From positions 4,031,340 through 4,095,339 of the forward strand of contig JACTAT010000014.1 in assembly GCA_014526335.1 (NCBI GenBank): a DNA stretch of 64,000 nt. The letters are read 5' to 3'. A program made the translations under genes and the position numbers. Source of the stretch: Chrysaora quinquecirrha. Taxonomy: Eukaryota > Cnidaria > Scyphozoa > Semaeostomeae > Pelagiidae. This document shows positions 22,140 through 35,646 of this stretch, in pieces; within the stretch, counting starts at the first letter, position 1; every line of letters starts with the position of its first letter. The notes beneath the pieces were generated by a model, which was not told where the DNA came from, ran no database searches, and saw nothing but the letters and a program-made list of their open reading frames with translations.

Positions 22140-25100
22140 TTTCACTGGCTCTTCTCTTGTCAATGTGTGTAACATTTTTTAAAAGCGTTGTCCATTCTTC
22201 CACTTGCGTTTCCCATACATTTGCGAATACTTCCATATTTTCTAATGATATTTTACTCGTTGGATGACCGGACAGGATTTTTGCTGCAGATATCATCTAT
22301 GAGAAAATCGCAAATAATTAGCTATGAAATGATTCTGTCAAACACGCGGAAAATATTTCATTTGGACGTTTCGACGGGGCCTTATTAGAGTGCGGAGAGC
22401 GCATCTTATAAAAGAAGGGGGCTTAATAAAATCTGGAGCATACTCTGTTTTAAAACAAGAAGGATGGTACCTACATTGAAACTGAACTGTGTTTATGAAT
22501 AAGTATCAAAGAAAGAGACATTCATGTCCTGGACTTCAAGGCAAGGAGCGACATTCATGTTCTTGACTTTGGTGTGGTGTAAAGGATGGTATCAAATTTG
22601 CAAAATTAGGGACACGAAACAGTAATGACTGCTATGAAGAATATGCATTTTGGTATAAGCACAAGCAATGTTATCATCGGTTTTTCGAAGACTGGACGAC
22701 GCGTCGCAAACAAACACCTGGTCCCCAGCTGTATATCATCAATCGGACCACGCGTCAATACAATGTGTAAATAGCCAATCACTGTATCCGAATTTTACTA
22801 AAGGATCATAATAACGCACAGTGATTGGCTACAAGTTTGAAAGATTTGCAAGATATTGTTTACCTGAGGTAGAAACGCCTTCATGTTGTCTTCAATTTTT
22901 CGGGCTGTGATAACGACCGGTTCACTTTGAGTGATATTCCGGACTAGCTTTGAAACCTGAAGTGGAAGTTTTAATCAAGCATGTGAGATCTGAGATAAAT
23001 GAAATAGAAAATGCAAGTAAGGCCCTGGCCAAACGTAGCCAAAATTTCACCCAACGTTGACGGTACGATCATATGGGAACATGAACATCACCGTCAAATT
23101 TGGGACCACAATATGGACACGCTCCGTTCCTTACGATTATATGGGAACATAACCATCGCTGTCATATTTAGGACACCACGGGGAACGCTTACGACGATAT
23201 GAAAACCAGGCATTTATCATGAATAGTTCAGAGACCTTCCTTAAATCATTCCAACAACATTAAAGGATTCCATGAAATTTCAGTCGAAATCTGAGGTTTC
23301 TAAAAATAATATTTCTTGATTGGCGTTAATCTTAAGCTAAATAAGAATGCAAAATAGGGCTTAATTAAAACGCAAGACTAGCCATGGGTGTTGCTTTATC
23401 ACCGCAGTGAGAGAAATTTCTTTTAATAGCTGTGATGACCCAAAAAATAAAGAATAATTTACTAGAATCACAGAGAAACCCGTTTAATTATTTATTGGAG
23501 ATAGCCGCTAATTTTGAGAATATCCCACAGTTAAAGGAGATCATTGCACAGTAATTCAGAAGCTTAACGGAGAGCAATAAGGAATTTTGAGGATATAGAT
23601 GTATACAGGTATATAGAGATGTATATAGACTGAGCGGCCCTTGAAACTCAGCCTTTTCCGAAGGTCAACCCTCCCTACATTAATGAAATGAAACGAAATG
23701 AGATATACGTGCATGCATTTTTTATGTTGAAGTCTGTTTTAAGTTTTACACAACTCAAAGATAACAAAAGAAACATCTTTGGCCATTTGAAAAGGCTATT
23801 TTCGCCGGACACTCTTCAGACCATAAACTTCAGAAACAAGATGAAACAATCGGTTAAATTGGAATATATACCCAGATGGAGTGGAGCAGTTCTTTACAAA
23901 CTTAGAGTTATGTTCAAATCAGTTGTAGAAACTAAAGAAAAGATAGTGACTTATACTTTTGATTAGAAAAAGTCTCAGCAAGGTCCCGAAAAATAATTAA
24001 GAAGGGTTGAGCATAGTACGTAACTCCCCCATGCGGTACTTCGTATACTTGTGCTTCGTAAATTAAATGCCTTGAGCGTGAATGCAAAAGGGCGCTTAGA
24101 ATCGATGGAGGCGTTCATTTTCAAATCGACTGGATAGTATCAAGGATATTAATTCTGAAAGGTCATAAATTTGAATTTGATGGTGTATGTGGAAAGTAAC
24201 GATACTCGAGAGAAGGAGAGCCTTTTCCAACCATTCCATTAATAATCCTGATTTTTTTAACCTCCTTCAGTTAGTTATTAACTGAAAACCGCACAAATTC
24301 AAATAAAAACCCCTTGCTTAGAGGGGCGTTAATCAGAAGAAGGTGCATAAGTGAAGGGGGACTTTTATTTTGTTAATACGGCAGGTAAGCTAGCAAGCAA
24401 GGCTATAGAGGCTCATAAGGATTAGAAAAAAACTATCATACCTCGTGCATTCTCTTCGAATCGTCTTCAATTTTACACCCATATGTATCAACTGATTCTG
24501 GGTCACCAGAAACTGATGATGATTTTAATTTTTGTAGATTTTGTCTCCATTTCTGGTCCAAAAACACTTCATTTAGCATGTCTAAGGATATTATCTTGAG
24601 CTAAGAAAGAAAAGATTTCAATAGCAAAATGAATAAGATGCATATGATTGTAAGAAACATAAACATGATTTGGGCAGACGTCTAAATAATCTAGAAAAAG
24701 TCACTAAAGTTCAACAACTGCGAAAAAGTCAGGAAAAGTCGCGGTTCCTTTTCTAAGTTAATATGGGACGATTATGGGACGATTATGGGACGATCCAACC
24801 CAAGTGAGATTCGGCATGGCTGAGACCAGGATCTCACTTCAATGTGAGCTGTGATAAATCGCTTCATTAACGCTTATCGGCCACGAAGCAGTGCGAAGTA
24901 ACGACACAAGAAAACAGGCTTATTTGGCAGTATTTGGGATCGTATATGGCATAACTGAAAACACTGCACAATCATTCATCCAATAATTAATATACAATTA
25001 CATGCCACCAATTCATTGGATGGCATGTTACAATATAACTTTCAAATAACAAAGGCCAGTGCCCGTCAAGTATAGCACACTCAGCTTTCACATATACTTT

Positions 25101-28100
25101 AAAATAGAATAACACTTTTACTTCGGAGTAAATATATTCGGACTTATCAAGGCTGTTTCTGACACCGTATTAGACATGATAGTCATCACTTATCATGACA
25201 AGCCTTTGATATTTAGTTGGGCAACGTTTCGGGAGAGATCCGTCTCCCATCATCGGGCAATGAGAAATGTGGTTTCTTTCCTATTTACTGCAAAGGTCGG
25301 ATCGAAAGGTGTAACTCTTACTTCGGCTTTCACATCATCCATGATTCGTGAAATTCTTTCGAGCAACCTACGAGTACCTTCAGGCATTGCTTCCTACGAA
25401 AGATCATAATAACTGAGATAAGAAGAAATGAAATTAAAAACATAGGACCTTTGATTTCAGGTAGGTTGGGTGTTCAGAATACTGCCTAAATGTCCGCAAT
25501 CTTTTCAGTTACTGAGGCCTCAGACCCTTGCCAAACGATCAAACATTATTGGTTAAATTTTTGAGATTTGTTCTACAAGCAATTTTTTACTGTTTGGTCA
25601 GGTCAAATGGTATTACTTAAGAAGCAGAACTCGCGCAGCAAAGTTTTTGAAAAACTTCAAAAATATTTTGTGCTTGTATCAAGCAAAGCAGTTGGACGAG
25701 CAAAGTTTTGTGATGTGGCCAAACGGTCAAACATTTTGCTTGATTACCAAGTTGCAAATGTTTGACCAACAACGTTTGATCGTTTGGCCAGGGCTTCAGG
25801 AAAGCTTCCTAAAAACGAACTGTACCTCGTCACATTGAATGAAATCTTGCTTGAGATCTTCAAATAAATCTTGTAAATTTTTGCAGTACGCATCTACTTT
25901 GCTTCTTCGTTTGACTGGTATGAATTCTGAATCAATTAAGCTTGCTGTATCCATTATTATATTTTCCATCTTTTCAATTATTTCCGGTCTTACTTCACAA
26001 TCATCTGGTCTCTGAAAGGCAACCTCAACGGCAACCTAAAATGTTTAGAGAAAAAGATGGAAATCCCAGTTCTTCTAAGAAGTAAGATGGTCAGGGAATT
26101 CGGTCCCCAATCATACGTTAGGCCGTGGTCATGTGCTCGAATCTCGTTTGAGTCAATCTCTGCAAGCTGTCAGTCAAATCAGATTGGTGAATTAGTGATC
26201 CGGCTATCTGTTCTAGAATATAGGTCTGCGAGAACAAGCCACAGGTCCCTCGTTATCCCGAAAATCTGCCCTATTAGTACTCCAAAGGGTAATGGATCAG
26301 AATAGCCAGCATGTACTTCAAATGACCACCGTATGCAAGCAGGATAATAGGGTGTGTCTCTTAGCTAGACATTCCATAAAGCAGTAAATTTGGTCCTAAT
26401 TTAATATCCTTCCAAAGACGGGAAAGTAAGTGAGCTAACCGCATCTAGCGAAACTGTAGATTCGTACACGTTGATGTTTACTGTATAACAACCAGACTTT
26501 ATACCACAGTATAAGACAAATGCAGCCATCACAAACTTTCGTGAATTACATGCAACATTCAACTGAATCTAAATTTTTACGTTATTCACCAAGAAGGTGT
26601 ACCTACATACATGAATTTTCCTAAACTATAATTTCCTAACATTGTTTTGGCAAGCTAAATCTTATATTGTTCAAAGCAAGAGAAAGTTAAAATCCACATA
26701 GTAGAAAGAAGAAAATAGAGGAAATAGTCATATTCACATTCATATACCTCGAAATCCTTGAACTCCATTCCAAGACCTCTGCTTAATTCAGGTGGAAGGG
26801 TAGCGTCATCTTCGACAATTCGCTGCAGTGTTGACATTGCAGACCGCATGCAGTTGAATACGCCAGCACGATTTCCTAACGCCAGAGGTGAATCTGGATG
26901 TCGTAAACACGTCTGTAAAGAATATAGGGAAACTAAAAGAATAGTCTTTAATAAAAAACCCAGCTCCAAGTCCAAGAGAAGAAAGATTTTGCATAACTTG
27001 TATCGATCGGAGGAGGAATTTCATTTCCTACTGATTTGTCCCAACATAGATGATGAAAGGAGTCGGCTGCTTAACTTTGTTGAGGGAAATACCCAAATAG
27101 GCCTATATCTAAATCAAGTAAAAACTAGGAATTCACGTAGCTAATCAGTCAAGAAGATTTAGACGTGATAAAACTTTTAGCAAATACAATAAATACTGGG
27201 TTGCAAAAAAGCTAGTGCATCTAGAAAGGATTTTTTACTGTATGTGCTTTACTCGAATCATGTAGAAAATGTTATTCTGCAATTTTGTTGTTGCAATAGA
27301 AATTAAGTTCCTTCCAACTTTCAGCATTGCTTGATGAGCTTGTTTCAAATGTTTGACAAACAATGTTTGATCAATTAGCCAGGGCCTAATACTGAATCAG
27401 AATCAGCCTAGAAGACAACTTATTAATTGAATTTGCTTTTTCACCTTGCAAGAGGTCAGCAACATCATGGTTGATTTCTCTAAAACAGCCCTTGCAGCGC
27501 ACATTTCAGCCCTTTGTTTGTCATCTTTGAGATCCTTGAACAGAATAATGAACAAGAACAATTTAAAGGAGATGTGTTACTGAAATATGCACGGTGAAGG
27601 TGCTATGGTGTTGTGGCCTAATCCAGCTGACTCGTGGTGTCAACAGCTCAGCGATAGCTGGGTTCGATTCCCAGCTTCGGTAGCGTAACAGCCTCAGTCG
27701 ATCTCTTAGTTAGTAAACCTACTACTGAGATCCTAGCGGCTGGCGCTAAATACATAATTTCACTTTCATCGAAGAGTGTGAAATTACTTACTACACTCGT
27801 CACAGGGGAAGCGCCCAGCATTCAAATGTAGACCTATTTACACAGTCAATGTTTTCAAAACGTAGGCCAAATGATTCATTGGGTCGCTCAAAACTTTGAC
27901 TCATTCACTTCTTAATATAAACATGGGCAAATTTGAAATCTAAATGAAGATAAATAGTTTTTGAGTAGTACAAAACTTCAGAATTGCGATAAACAGCGGA
28001 AACATTTTCGGGCATACTTAAAAGCCTTTTTTCGTTTGACACTCCTTATAGTATGAACGTCAGATTCAAAGACATCTCCTTTCCGCATTCCGCCTTAATT

Positions 28101-31100
28101 CATTGTTTCGGTCTGTTTCTGGCGTTCATACTCTGAGGACTGTCAGACGAAAAAAGCTTTTAAATATGCCAGAAAGTGTTTCCGCTGTTTATCGCAATTC
28201 TGAAATTGAAGATGCTAAGTTCTACAAAACATGTTTACTCTAAGTTCAACTGTGCAATGATTGGTTCCTTTGACTTCCTGCAAGGAGATGTCTTTGAGTT
28301 ACACGAAACTTCAAAATTGGAAAAAATAGCGGAACAAATTTTGGACGTACTTGAAAGCTTTGTTTGTCAGCACTCCCCAGAGAGTAAAGAGGGTGGTAAA
28401 GGGTATTTTGGGAAACGTGAAACGCCGAATCTTTTTATGTAAAACGTGAATAGCAAACATTTTTGTCCCCGTGATTCGTGATCCTGACCCCCCTTTACCA
28501 CCCTCAATAAACGTCAGAAACATTCGGAGAATAAACGTCAGAAATATTGTTTCAGTCTGTTTCTTGACGTTGATACTCTGAGGAGTGTCAGATGAAAAAA
28601 GATTTTAAGTATGTCGAAAGATGTTTCGCTATTGCTCGTAATAGTGAGGAGATAGCGAACGAGATCTAGATTTTGTATGTATAGTGTTTTGAACACCAAT
28701 TGGCTCAAAAACACAATGTAAATTCAGCTTCACTCTCTTGATTGGTGCATTTCGATCTAAATATGGGCATAAATTCTGCCTAAGGCAATTGTTTCAGTCT
28801 GTTGTTTGTATGACCAACAATGTTTCTGCTTTTTTTCGCTATCTTTAAGTTTTGTACAACTCAGAAAACTTTCCTTTGAGTAATAAAAGCTTGCCGAAAC
28901 CAATCAAAACTTAGCATAAATAACAATTGTTTGTTTAAGCATTAACAATTGGATAAAATTCTCTTACATTCTGTCTATCACCAGAAACATGTGCAAGCTC
29001 AACCATGTCTGCTCCAAATTGACTAAAAGCTTGTACAAACTCGGTGAAAACATGAACTTTTTCCAGTTCTTTCAATTTTCCATCAACCTAAAAAGAAGGA
29101 AAACTTATATACACCAGTTGCTAATTATTAGCAAAGAAATATAAACCCTCTAAAAACCTTGATTTTCTTAAAACCACTTTAATTGTTGCTTGCATGCTGG
29201 GCAATCACTAGCTACACAAGCCCTGGTTATAATGTAATCATATATGGACCTTGGAGAACCCTGGACCTTTTCTCTTGATGGTACTGGTTGTGGGATTGTT
29301 ATAGACTTATTACATGAGTCCCAGTTGTCACTCACAAAACTGAGACTACCACCAAAGTGAGATCACTCAAACTGGTTGTAGCTGGTGTTGGGCTGCTGGA
29401 CGAGTGGAAACTTAAGACTCAGGTAATAAGTCTAGAATTATAGTCTATAAGTCTACAACAACAAGCTTTGGATGGAGGGCAAGGGACATGTACACCCCAT
29501 GTAAAAATAGAGATTTGAAAGATTGTTTGGAAAGCTACAACCTTTAGAAATAACTGCAAATGCATTTCAGTGATGTTATTCTAACCTGCATCAACTGGAA
29601 AATAGCAAGTTGTGCCCCACTGTGAGCCATCACCTACAGTGTTCCTCACTACACAGATAGCCCTGGAGAAAACTATTCCAAGGTTCTGAATCTCAGCAAG
29701 GAACATATAATTATAGACAGAGGCAATGCCAGCTCCCAGATGGTGGGGTGGGCTTTGGACACATGAGTGAAGCAAGCAATAATTTGGGGCTTACCCCATG
29801 GGGAAATTTTTTGGACCACACCCTTCAGAACTTTACAAAAGGCCCTTTTTATTGCTAGAAATACAAATTGTCTTCCTCATAATTTGTTTATGAGGAAGAC
29901 TTATGTTTTTGTAACACCCATCATTTCACGATTGGACAAACGTTAATGGGTCCATGAGAAAAATGAGGTGGACATGTCCTCCAGTCTACCTGGCAGAGCC
30001 ACCCTTTATTATAGAATGCAATGTCAAAACCTTTTCAGCAGATTTCACAAGTTTCTTAACAGCAATAACATCAGCCAGGAGCAGACTTCTTGTGATTGAC
30101 CCAAGCAGTACTCTTGAGACTTGAACTAGGGCAGCTTTATCCATAAATAGATCTTCATCTTTGAGATTTGTCAACTCAGCTATTTCATTTCCACTTTTGA
30201 TTGCCTCAGAACAGGCTTCTATCATATCTTCTGAAATGTCTTCATTTCCTTCTGCAATTGCATGACCAACTTCAGTGAACGCTTCAATCGCTTTTTGGAG
30301 ATTTTCACCAACAGTTTTCAACACATCTCTGCTTTTTTCTGTTAGTTTTATCTTCTCTTTCAAGTTAACTAGAGTTGTAATCTAGAAAAAGACAAAGGAA
30401 ATAATGAATTATAGGGGTGTCAAAAATTAAACCGGCAAAAAAACACAAGCATGTACAGCCAGGGGGGTTGAAATCAAAGCTGAAAAGGGCATAATTGACA
30501 CACTTTATTTGCAAAACCTCTGTTAAAGGACACCTCTATAAAAGGTGCTTTTGCCAAAAGTTCACAATGTAATTCAAGGCAGAAAGATCCAAATTTTCCA
30601 GGCTGCATTCATTGCACTAACGGTACAATGAAGACCTCTGGCATGGAAGTGCAATTTCCTATTGTTTTTTCTATCCCTTGGGGCATGACACATGCATGGA
30701 GCAAGCCATGGAAAGTTTTTCCAATTTTTCTCCACAATTGCCTGTCTTTTTTTTGTACCTGATTTGCCAACTTTTCAGATTCAAGGGGGCCTTCAACCCC
30801 CCAAACCCCTTAAAAACAGCAAACGATAAAAATTTACTTTTTGGAACAAGGACAATGTACCTACCAAATTTTGCTTCAAACAAAGGAAAGCATACTACCC
30901 TTTAGACCAAAAGTCAGAAGAGATTAATGGGGGGGGGGGCAGGTGGCAGTATGACTTATTTCACACTAAACCATCTCAGTCGATAAGCAAATAATGGAAA
31001 AGTGCGAAAATTTCATCGGAAATAAAATTTCCTGAATTTTTAAGAATTTTATAGATTAGAATACAATTCGTGGGTTCCGAAACAGACTGGCCTAAGAGGG

Positions 31101-31274
31101 CACATTTGTAAAAAGTACTAAAACAACACAACGTGAACAAGTTCTTTACCAGACATACTTTCTTTTATTTATCAAAATTTTCGTAAACACACCCACCTGA
31201 GCAACCAATGGCACCAGCGTCTGCTCGACAGATCTCGTCCGTATTTCTAGATTTTTAGCATCCCATCTTGCCAT
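22140..31274 (-). CDS. CTNNAL1: Alpha-catulin (CTNNAL1-like), ten coding exons, 3' end not found
   Basis: A vinculin/alpha-catenin-family adaptor that in animals binds Rho-GEF and cytoskeletal partners. Exons on the minus strand: 31274-31197, 30381-30031, 29087-28968, 27534-27445, 26912-26748, 26035-25826, 25393-25322, 24600-24442, 22956-22864, 22296-22140. All internal junctions are phase 0 with GT-AG; the last donor is phase 1 and strong (GTAAGTG). Diagnostic blocks: LEIRTRSVEQTL near the start, SITRSLLLADVIAVKKL, FSQFGADMVELAHVSGDRQN, AARAVLEKSTMML, TCLRHPDS, EIIEKMENI and MISAAKILSGHPTSK. About 498 residues are covered. The C-terminal vinculin-tail exons (roughly 190 residues in the human protein) should lie at lower coordinates but I cannot see them down to 16.9 kb. 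For exon 7 a later donor at 25289 is also possible. Confidence 0.85.
25523..25795. mobile_element. MITE, GGCCTGGCC-end family, copy 2 (catulin intron)
   Basis: TCA at 25520-25522 and 25796-25798 flanks GACCCTTGCCAAACGATC ... GATCGTTTGGCCAGGGCT. The interior alternates TTTGACC, CAAATG and CAATTTTT words like copy 1. It lies in the intron before exon 7. Confidence 0.65.
27600..27785 (+). mobile_element. tRNA-derived SINE, copy A (catulin intron)
   Basis: A pol III promoter layout: an A-box-like TGTGGCCTAATCCAGCTGA and a good B box GGTTCGATTCC at 27661-27671. A tRNA-unrelated body follows, ending TACTGAGATCCTAGCGGCTG and GCGCTAAA. The same body occurs at 52990-53165 and 53175-53325. Confidence 0.8.
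27977..28204. mobile_element. Hairpin MITE with ~100-bp inverted arms
   Basis: The left arm TTCAGAATTGCGATAAACAG continues through AACATTTTCGGGCATACTTA; the right arm mirrors it, ending CGCAATTCTGAA. The loop is centred near 28090. Partial relatives occur at about 28530-28640 and 63230-63330 (CATTTTCGGGCATACTTA, CGTCAGAAAC-type words). No ORF. Confidence 0.75.
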
Positions 31275-32124
31275 TGCCTTATCTTAGCGTCTGCAACGGA
31301 ACTGAAACTACTATCTAGACAAACAGGCCTAGTATGGCATTGAGCATGAAGGCTGATCATTTGTCATGAGCGAAGAAAATCCGTTTGGTCGATGCAAATA
31401 TTCAGAGCTAGTGATTATAAAGATATAATTCATGCTAATCCCTGCCTTTTGCATTCTTTTACATAGTGTTAGGTAATTTCAAGCCGCACTGATCACAAAG
31501 CAGAAAATTCTTCAAACAACAAACCGTGAAGGAGAGTTGAGCCACCATAATAAAAGATGTCATATGGTGTTCTTTGTAATAAAGGAATTTTATCATGCTA
31601 TCTTCCAAATTCCTCTATCAATTTTCAATTATCCTCATCATCAAAACAAACAGAGGTTTACAATATATAAGTGTCCATTTAGTCGAAAGAGTTAGTGAGA
31701 TGTTTTTTTCACCAAAAATGTACTTTTCAGTTTTCAATCTCCAAAAATCTGGCACACCCTTAACGGAAATTCTCCAATCCCTCCAAATAAACCATTTTGA
31801 TGGTTTGAAAACCTTAATTCCTTAATTCATTAGGGCTGATTACAGACTGAAAAACCTCGCCCGTTTCTGTTATCGAAAGGACGAGGGATAATAATTCATT
31901 GTTCCAAAAGATGCCTAGAGCCCTGTATTTTCTAAAAAGTGTTTTTTTCGCGTTCCCTGGAGGCTGACTGAGGGGGGGGGGTGCAAATGTTTTTAGAAAT
32001 ATCGCTCTGTCAAGTTTCCGGCTTTTCAGATAAAATCAGATTACAACTTGCCAGGAAGGGTGTACCAGATTTTGACGCAAGGTAGCGCAATCCTCAGTTC
32101 TCTTTTAGCAAGAACTACTTAGTT

Positions 32125-35100
32125 TTATTCTCCTAAAATATTCTTCAGGAAGCTATCAGGAGCATCTGTGAAGGCATTCAAAATGGAAATACCCCTACTA
32201 GAAGAAACAGAAAATACCAAAGTTTTATCTAAATGATTGTTTAATACCGACTTTTGTTTTCTTTCGTCCAGTCCAATAAATTCTCTCGAACTGATCTGAA
32301 GCAATTCCTGGCAAAATTGTTCACTTGTGGAGCAAATTATTTCATCTTTCGAAGGGCGAATTTCTAGGCGTATTCTAAGTGAGTATTTCCACGTCCAGAA
32401 TTTGGAGACATCTTCAGGTGACTAAAAAATATGAGATCATTTGCTTGAATTAATTATATTTTAGGGAAAAGTTGAATCCTTTACGTTTTCTTTCCTCTTT
32501 AGGTACGGAATATGATATGATTAATTGACGAATAGCTACGGTATGAAAAGCAACAATCTCTATTCTCAGGCGAATGCTTTGTGAAATGAACAAGCTACCG
32601 ACGAATAAAGTATGAAATTAACACGAAACACGCTGACGAATACAATATGAAATGAACATCCAAACGAGCAAGGTTCGAAATGAACATGCTGACGAAAAAG
32701 TTAGAAATGAACATGCTGACGAATAACAGCATGAAATGAAGCGTCTGAGGAATACAATAGGAAAAGAATATGTTTCCGAAAAAGCTCAAAATGGACTTGC
32801 TGACGAATGCAATTTGAAATGAAACTTCTGACGAATGCAATGTGAAATAAATATGCTTGCGAAAAAGAACGAAATAAATACGCTGATGAATATCGTATGA
32901 AATGGTCGAATTTTGGCGATCAAATGAATACAAAACAGTGAAGAGTGAAGAGGCGATGCCGGTAATTTAGCATAGTGCGAGGTATTACAAACAAAATACA
33001 AAGAAATATTATGTACCTGTTTAGAACCACATGGATCAGTCACAAGGTACGAGCAGTCACATGCTGGACAACACAACTCCAAATTCCCTGTTTCTTTGAC
33101 AGGCTGAAGACATGATGAATGGACTCTAATGCAATATGTCTCCTTTGCTTGTTTTAGCTCGGCTATTCTTGCAACAACAATAAGATTTCTTTTGTTCCCA
33201 TCAGGGGTGCCAGTTGTAAGCTTATAAAGACTAGGAGATGAGATGTAACCTTTCATTGAACTTATATTGTATAGCTGACCATGCTCCCAAGTTTTCAAGC
33301 AGCATTTTCCTGAATCTATAAGCAATAGGCAAGGAAATAACTGTATGTTCAAAATAAAGAGCATCACTATTAAGATTTCTAGGGCCTTTGTAGTTTTAAG
33401 GAATTTGGTTTAATTGTCATATGAGAGGTTGATGATTCATCACCTTCATTTTCCTTCACAGATAGCAAAATCATTATCAACTGTAAGGGATAAGCAATTC
33501 AGCTTTGGCTTTTGCAAGTCAAGGGGTGCATCCCTAAGATCTAAATGCTAGGTAGCCTTGGGTATAACATCCTAGGAACTCATCTTCTGATTTCAGTAGG
33601 ATGGGTGATGGAACTGAAGTATGCCAAAAGGAATCTTGGATTTTGGGGGAAATGATGATATAATGATCATAATGATGTGATACTTTTTTTGGGCCTGACT
33701 AGCTGTTAGCAGACATTGGCTAGCTGTCAGCGGACATTTGAACTCTCATTCTGAAGACAATAGGTTTCAAACCAACACACAAATAACTCAAAGGATGTAA
33801 TACTCACTGCTTTATACACTTCTAATATCCTACTTCTAAATTCCATATCCCTCTTTATGACTAAATTTTCATAAGTAGAGAGATATCAGGACTTGTCATT
33901 GCAAATCTATACATACATACCGCCCACAATCATGTTTTCAAGGAAGATCATTTGGCCAGGATAAATTGTTCCATGTAGAGAAAACTCTCATCAAACACAT
34001 CAACACTGAGTTTCCCAAATTCATCTTTAACTATTATTGTGAACAAATGTCCCAAATGTCCATCATTTTGAAAGATTTTCTTGGGACTCACAGAAAGGAC
34101 CAAACAAAGGTAGCAAACATTGACAGAGTTTTTATGGATGTCTTTAGATGTAAACCTCACTTTATATGAATTGAAATCTAATTTTCCATCTGAAGTCTTC
34201 TTCACATGCGACACAGCAGCTGTCTCTACTTGACTCGGAACAATCTCTGTGGATTCAATCCCAGGTATAATGTAAAAGATAGTTGCAGGCCCATATTCAA
34301 GATGGACATCACCATCTTCATTCACGAGAAAAGGCTCTTCAATAGCAAGAGTATCATCTTGGTTAAACAAATTGATAAACACAGTTTTTTCATCCCAGAG
34401 ATGCAAATCTATTCCACTGCCATCTGCATCAACTAAATTAACAATACTTCTATGGACACTGTCACCGTAGGGTAAATGAATAGTCTCCACTGGGGAAATG
34501 GTTTTGATGGTCAACAAGACATTACGGGTATAATGTGGAGTCTGATCTTCTTGGTCTATCCCCTCAAGTGATGAAAATCTTGATTTTATGAAGTCTCTGT
34601 CTGCTTTGCGATTCAACACTGGGACCACATACTCACTGGGAAGCAGACGATGCAGCCCTTTGTTTTGTACTTTATGCAGCCTTAACCCTGTCATTAGTAA
34701 TGGGTGCATTTTGAAGACTTCTCCACAGCATTTTATTTTCTGATGTAGATACATTTCAATGCATTTTGCATCAGGTTCATTCAGACATTTGCTGTCCGAA
34801 AGTTTTAGAATCAAAGTTTCAGAGCCTGGAAGACTAACTGATTCTTTAATAATGCACTTAAGAACCGAATTAAAATCTACCTGTTTAGTTTCAAGTATGT
34901 CTAATATCTTATTATGTCTAACGATACTTTTACCGTCTCTGGGCTTTCCAGAACTGGTTTCCAGTGACTTTCCAAAAGTGGGCCTAAGTTTGCTGCTCAC
35001 AAGCTCTGAAAGAATGATTGATTTCGTGACACCGGTTGGATATTTTCGCAAGATGTGTAGTAGATCCTTGCAGATATTATTCCAAGATAGTGAAGATTCT

Positions 35101-35177
35101 TCATCATCAACCAAGGGTTGCTTGTATTCACGAAGAGAGCGAAGGATGTCATCCGCAGCTTTAGCAAAGTCAGCCAT
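32125..35177 (-). CDS. OB-fold/zinc ssDNA-binding protein, shieldin-2/RPA1-like
   Basis: Three exons: 35177-33921, 33315-33017, 32421-32125. Junctions are phase 1 then phase 0, with good GTATGT and GTACAT donors. I chose Met at 35177 (MADFAKAADDIL), although the frame is open to 35294. Domains: an N-terminal helical region; a first OB-like unit (about 240-345, with LHLWDEKTVFINLF); a second OB unit ending PGQMIFLENMIVG; then a third with a cysteine cluster (CCPACDCSYLVTDPC) resembling the zinc ribbon of RPA1, and WTWKYSLRIRLE. The order OB-OB-OB(Zn) fits SHLD2 (FAM35A) or another RPA1 relative acting on ssDNA in repair; the assignment is inference. A one-base frame break lies near 33960. AATAAA overlaps the stop codon. 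Confidence 0.62.
32590..32945. repeat. ~28-30-bp degenerate minisatellite (GACGAATACAATATGAAATG)
   Basis: About a dozen diverged units of the form GACGAAT-rAatrtGAAATGAACATGCT lie in the last intron of the OB-fold gene. The same unit on the opposite strand occurs at 57385-57545. Confidence 0.8.
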
Positions 35178-35294
35178 TGCATGAAATTGAAAAAGGCGCC
35201 AAACAAATACCCAAGACCCTTTCAAGGAGGTCTGGGTCGGCGTGACATTTTTCTGGAAGATGGTAGACATTTTGAGTAAGAGAATTCTCTCCAC

Positions 35295-35646
35295 CTGCGA
35301 AGACCGGAATTGCGGTCGTTTCGGTAGAGGTATTGCAGCGGATTTTGCTTAAAATTCAAGTTTGATGGGAAATAAAGTGAAAGGTTTCAAGTGCCAGTTT
35401 GCTTCTCCTGGAGGCATTAAATCCAATTATTTTACTTTTTATGAGATATTGTTTCCTGAGTTATTACTGCAGATAATATTAACATTTACTGTGACAGATT
35501 CCTTTTCTCGCCAGTTTCTTTTATTTTTCGTGATTTAGAAGTAAAATCTGGTGCGTTAACTCTCCCAAAGCAACTGTAATCAGGTCCTTGCAAGCAGAGA
35601 GGATTCCCTTACTCCAGATATCTACCATTTTCCAGAAAATGTCTAA
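35295..35646. other. Spacer between OB-fold gene and Harbinger-like MITE
   Basis: Probably the 5' flank of the OB-fold gene. I specifically looked here for the missing last exon of cathepsin L copy 1 and did not find it. Confidence 0.4.

Noticed and set aside
27661..27671. Functional tRNA gene at the B box
   Set aside because: There is no acceptor stem or cloverleaf; the A and B boxes belong to a dispersed SINE.
29990..30030. Alternative donor at 29990 for catulin exon 2
   Set aside because: It would end in phase 2, incompatible with the phase-0 start of the next exon; the donor at 30031 keeps phase and aligns without a gap to CTNNAL1.
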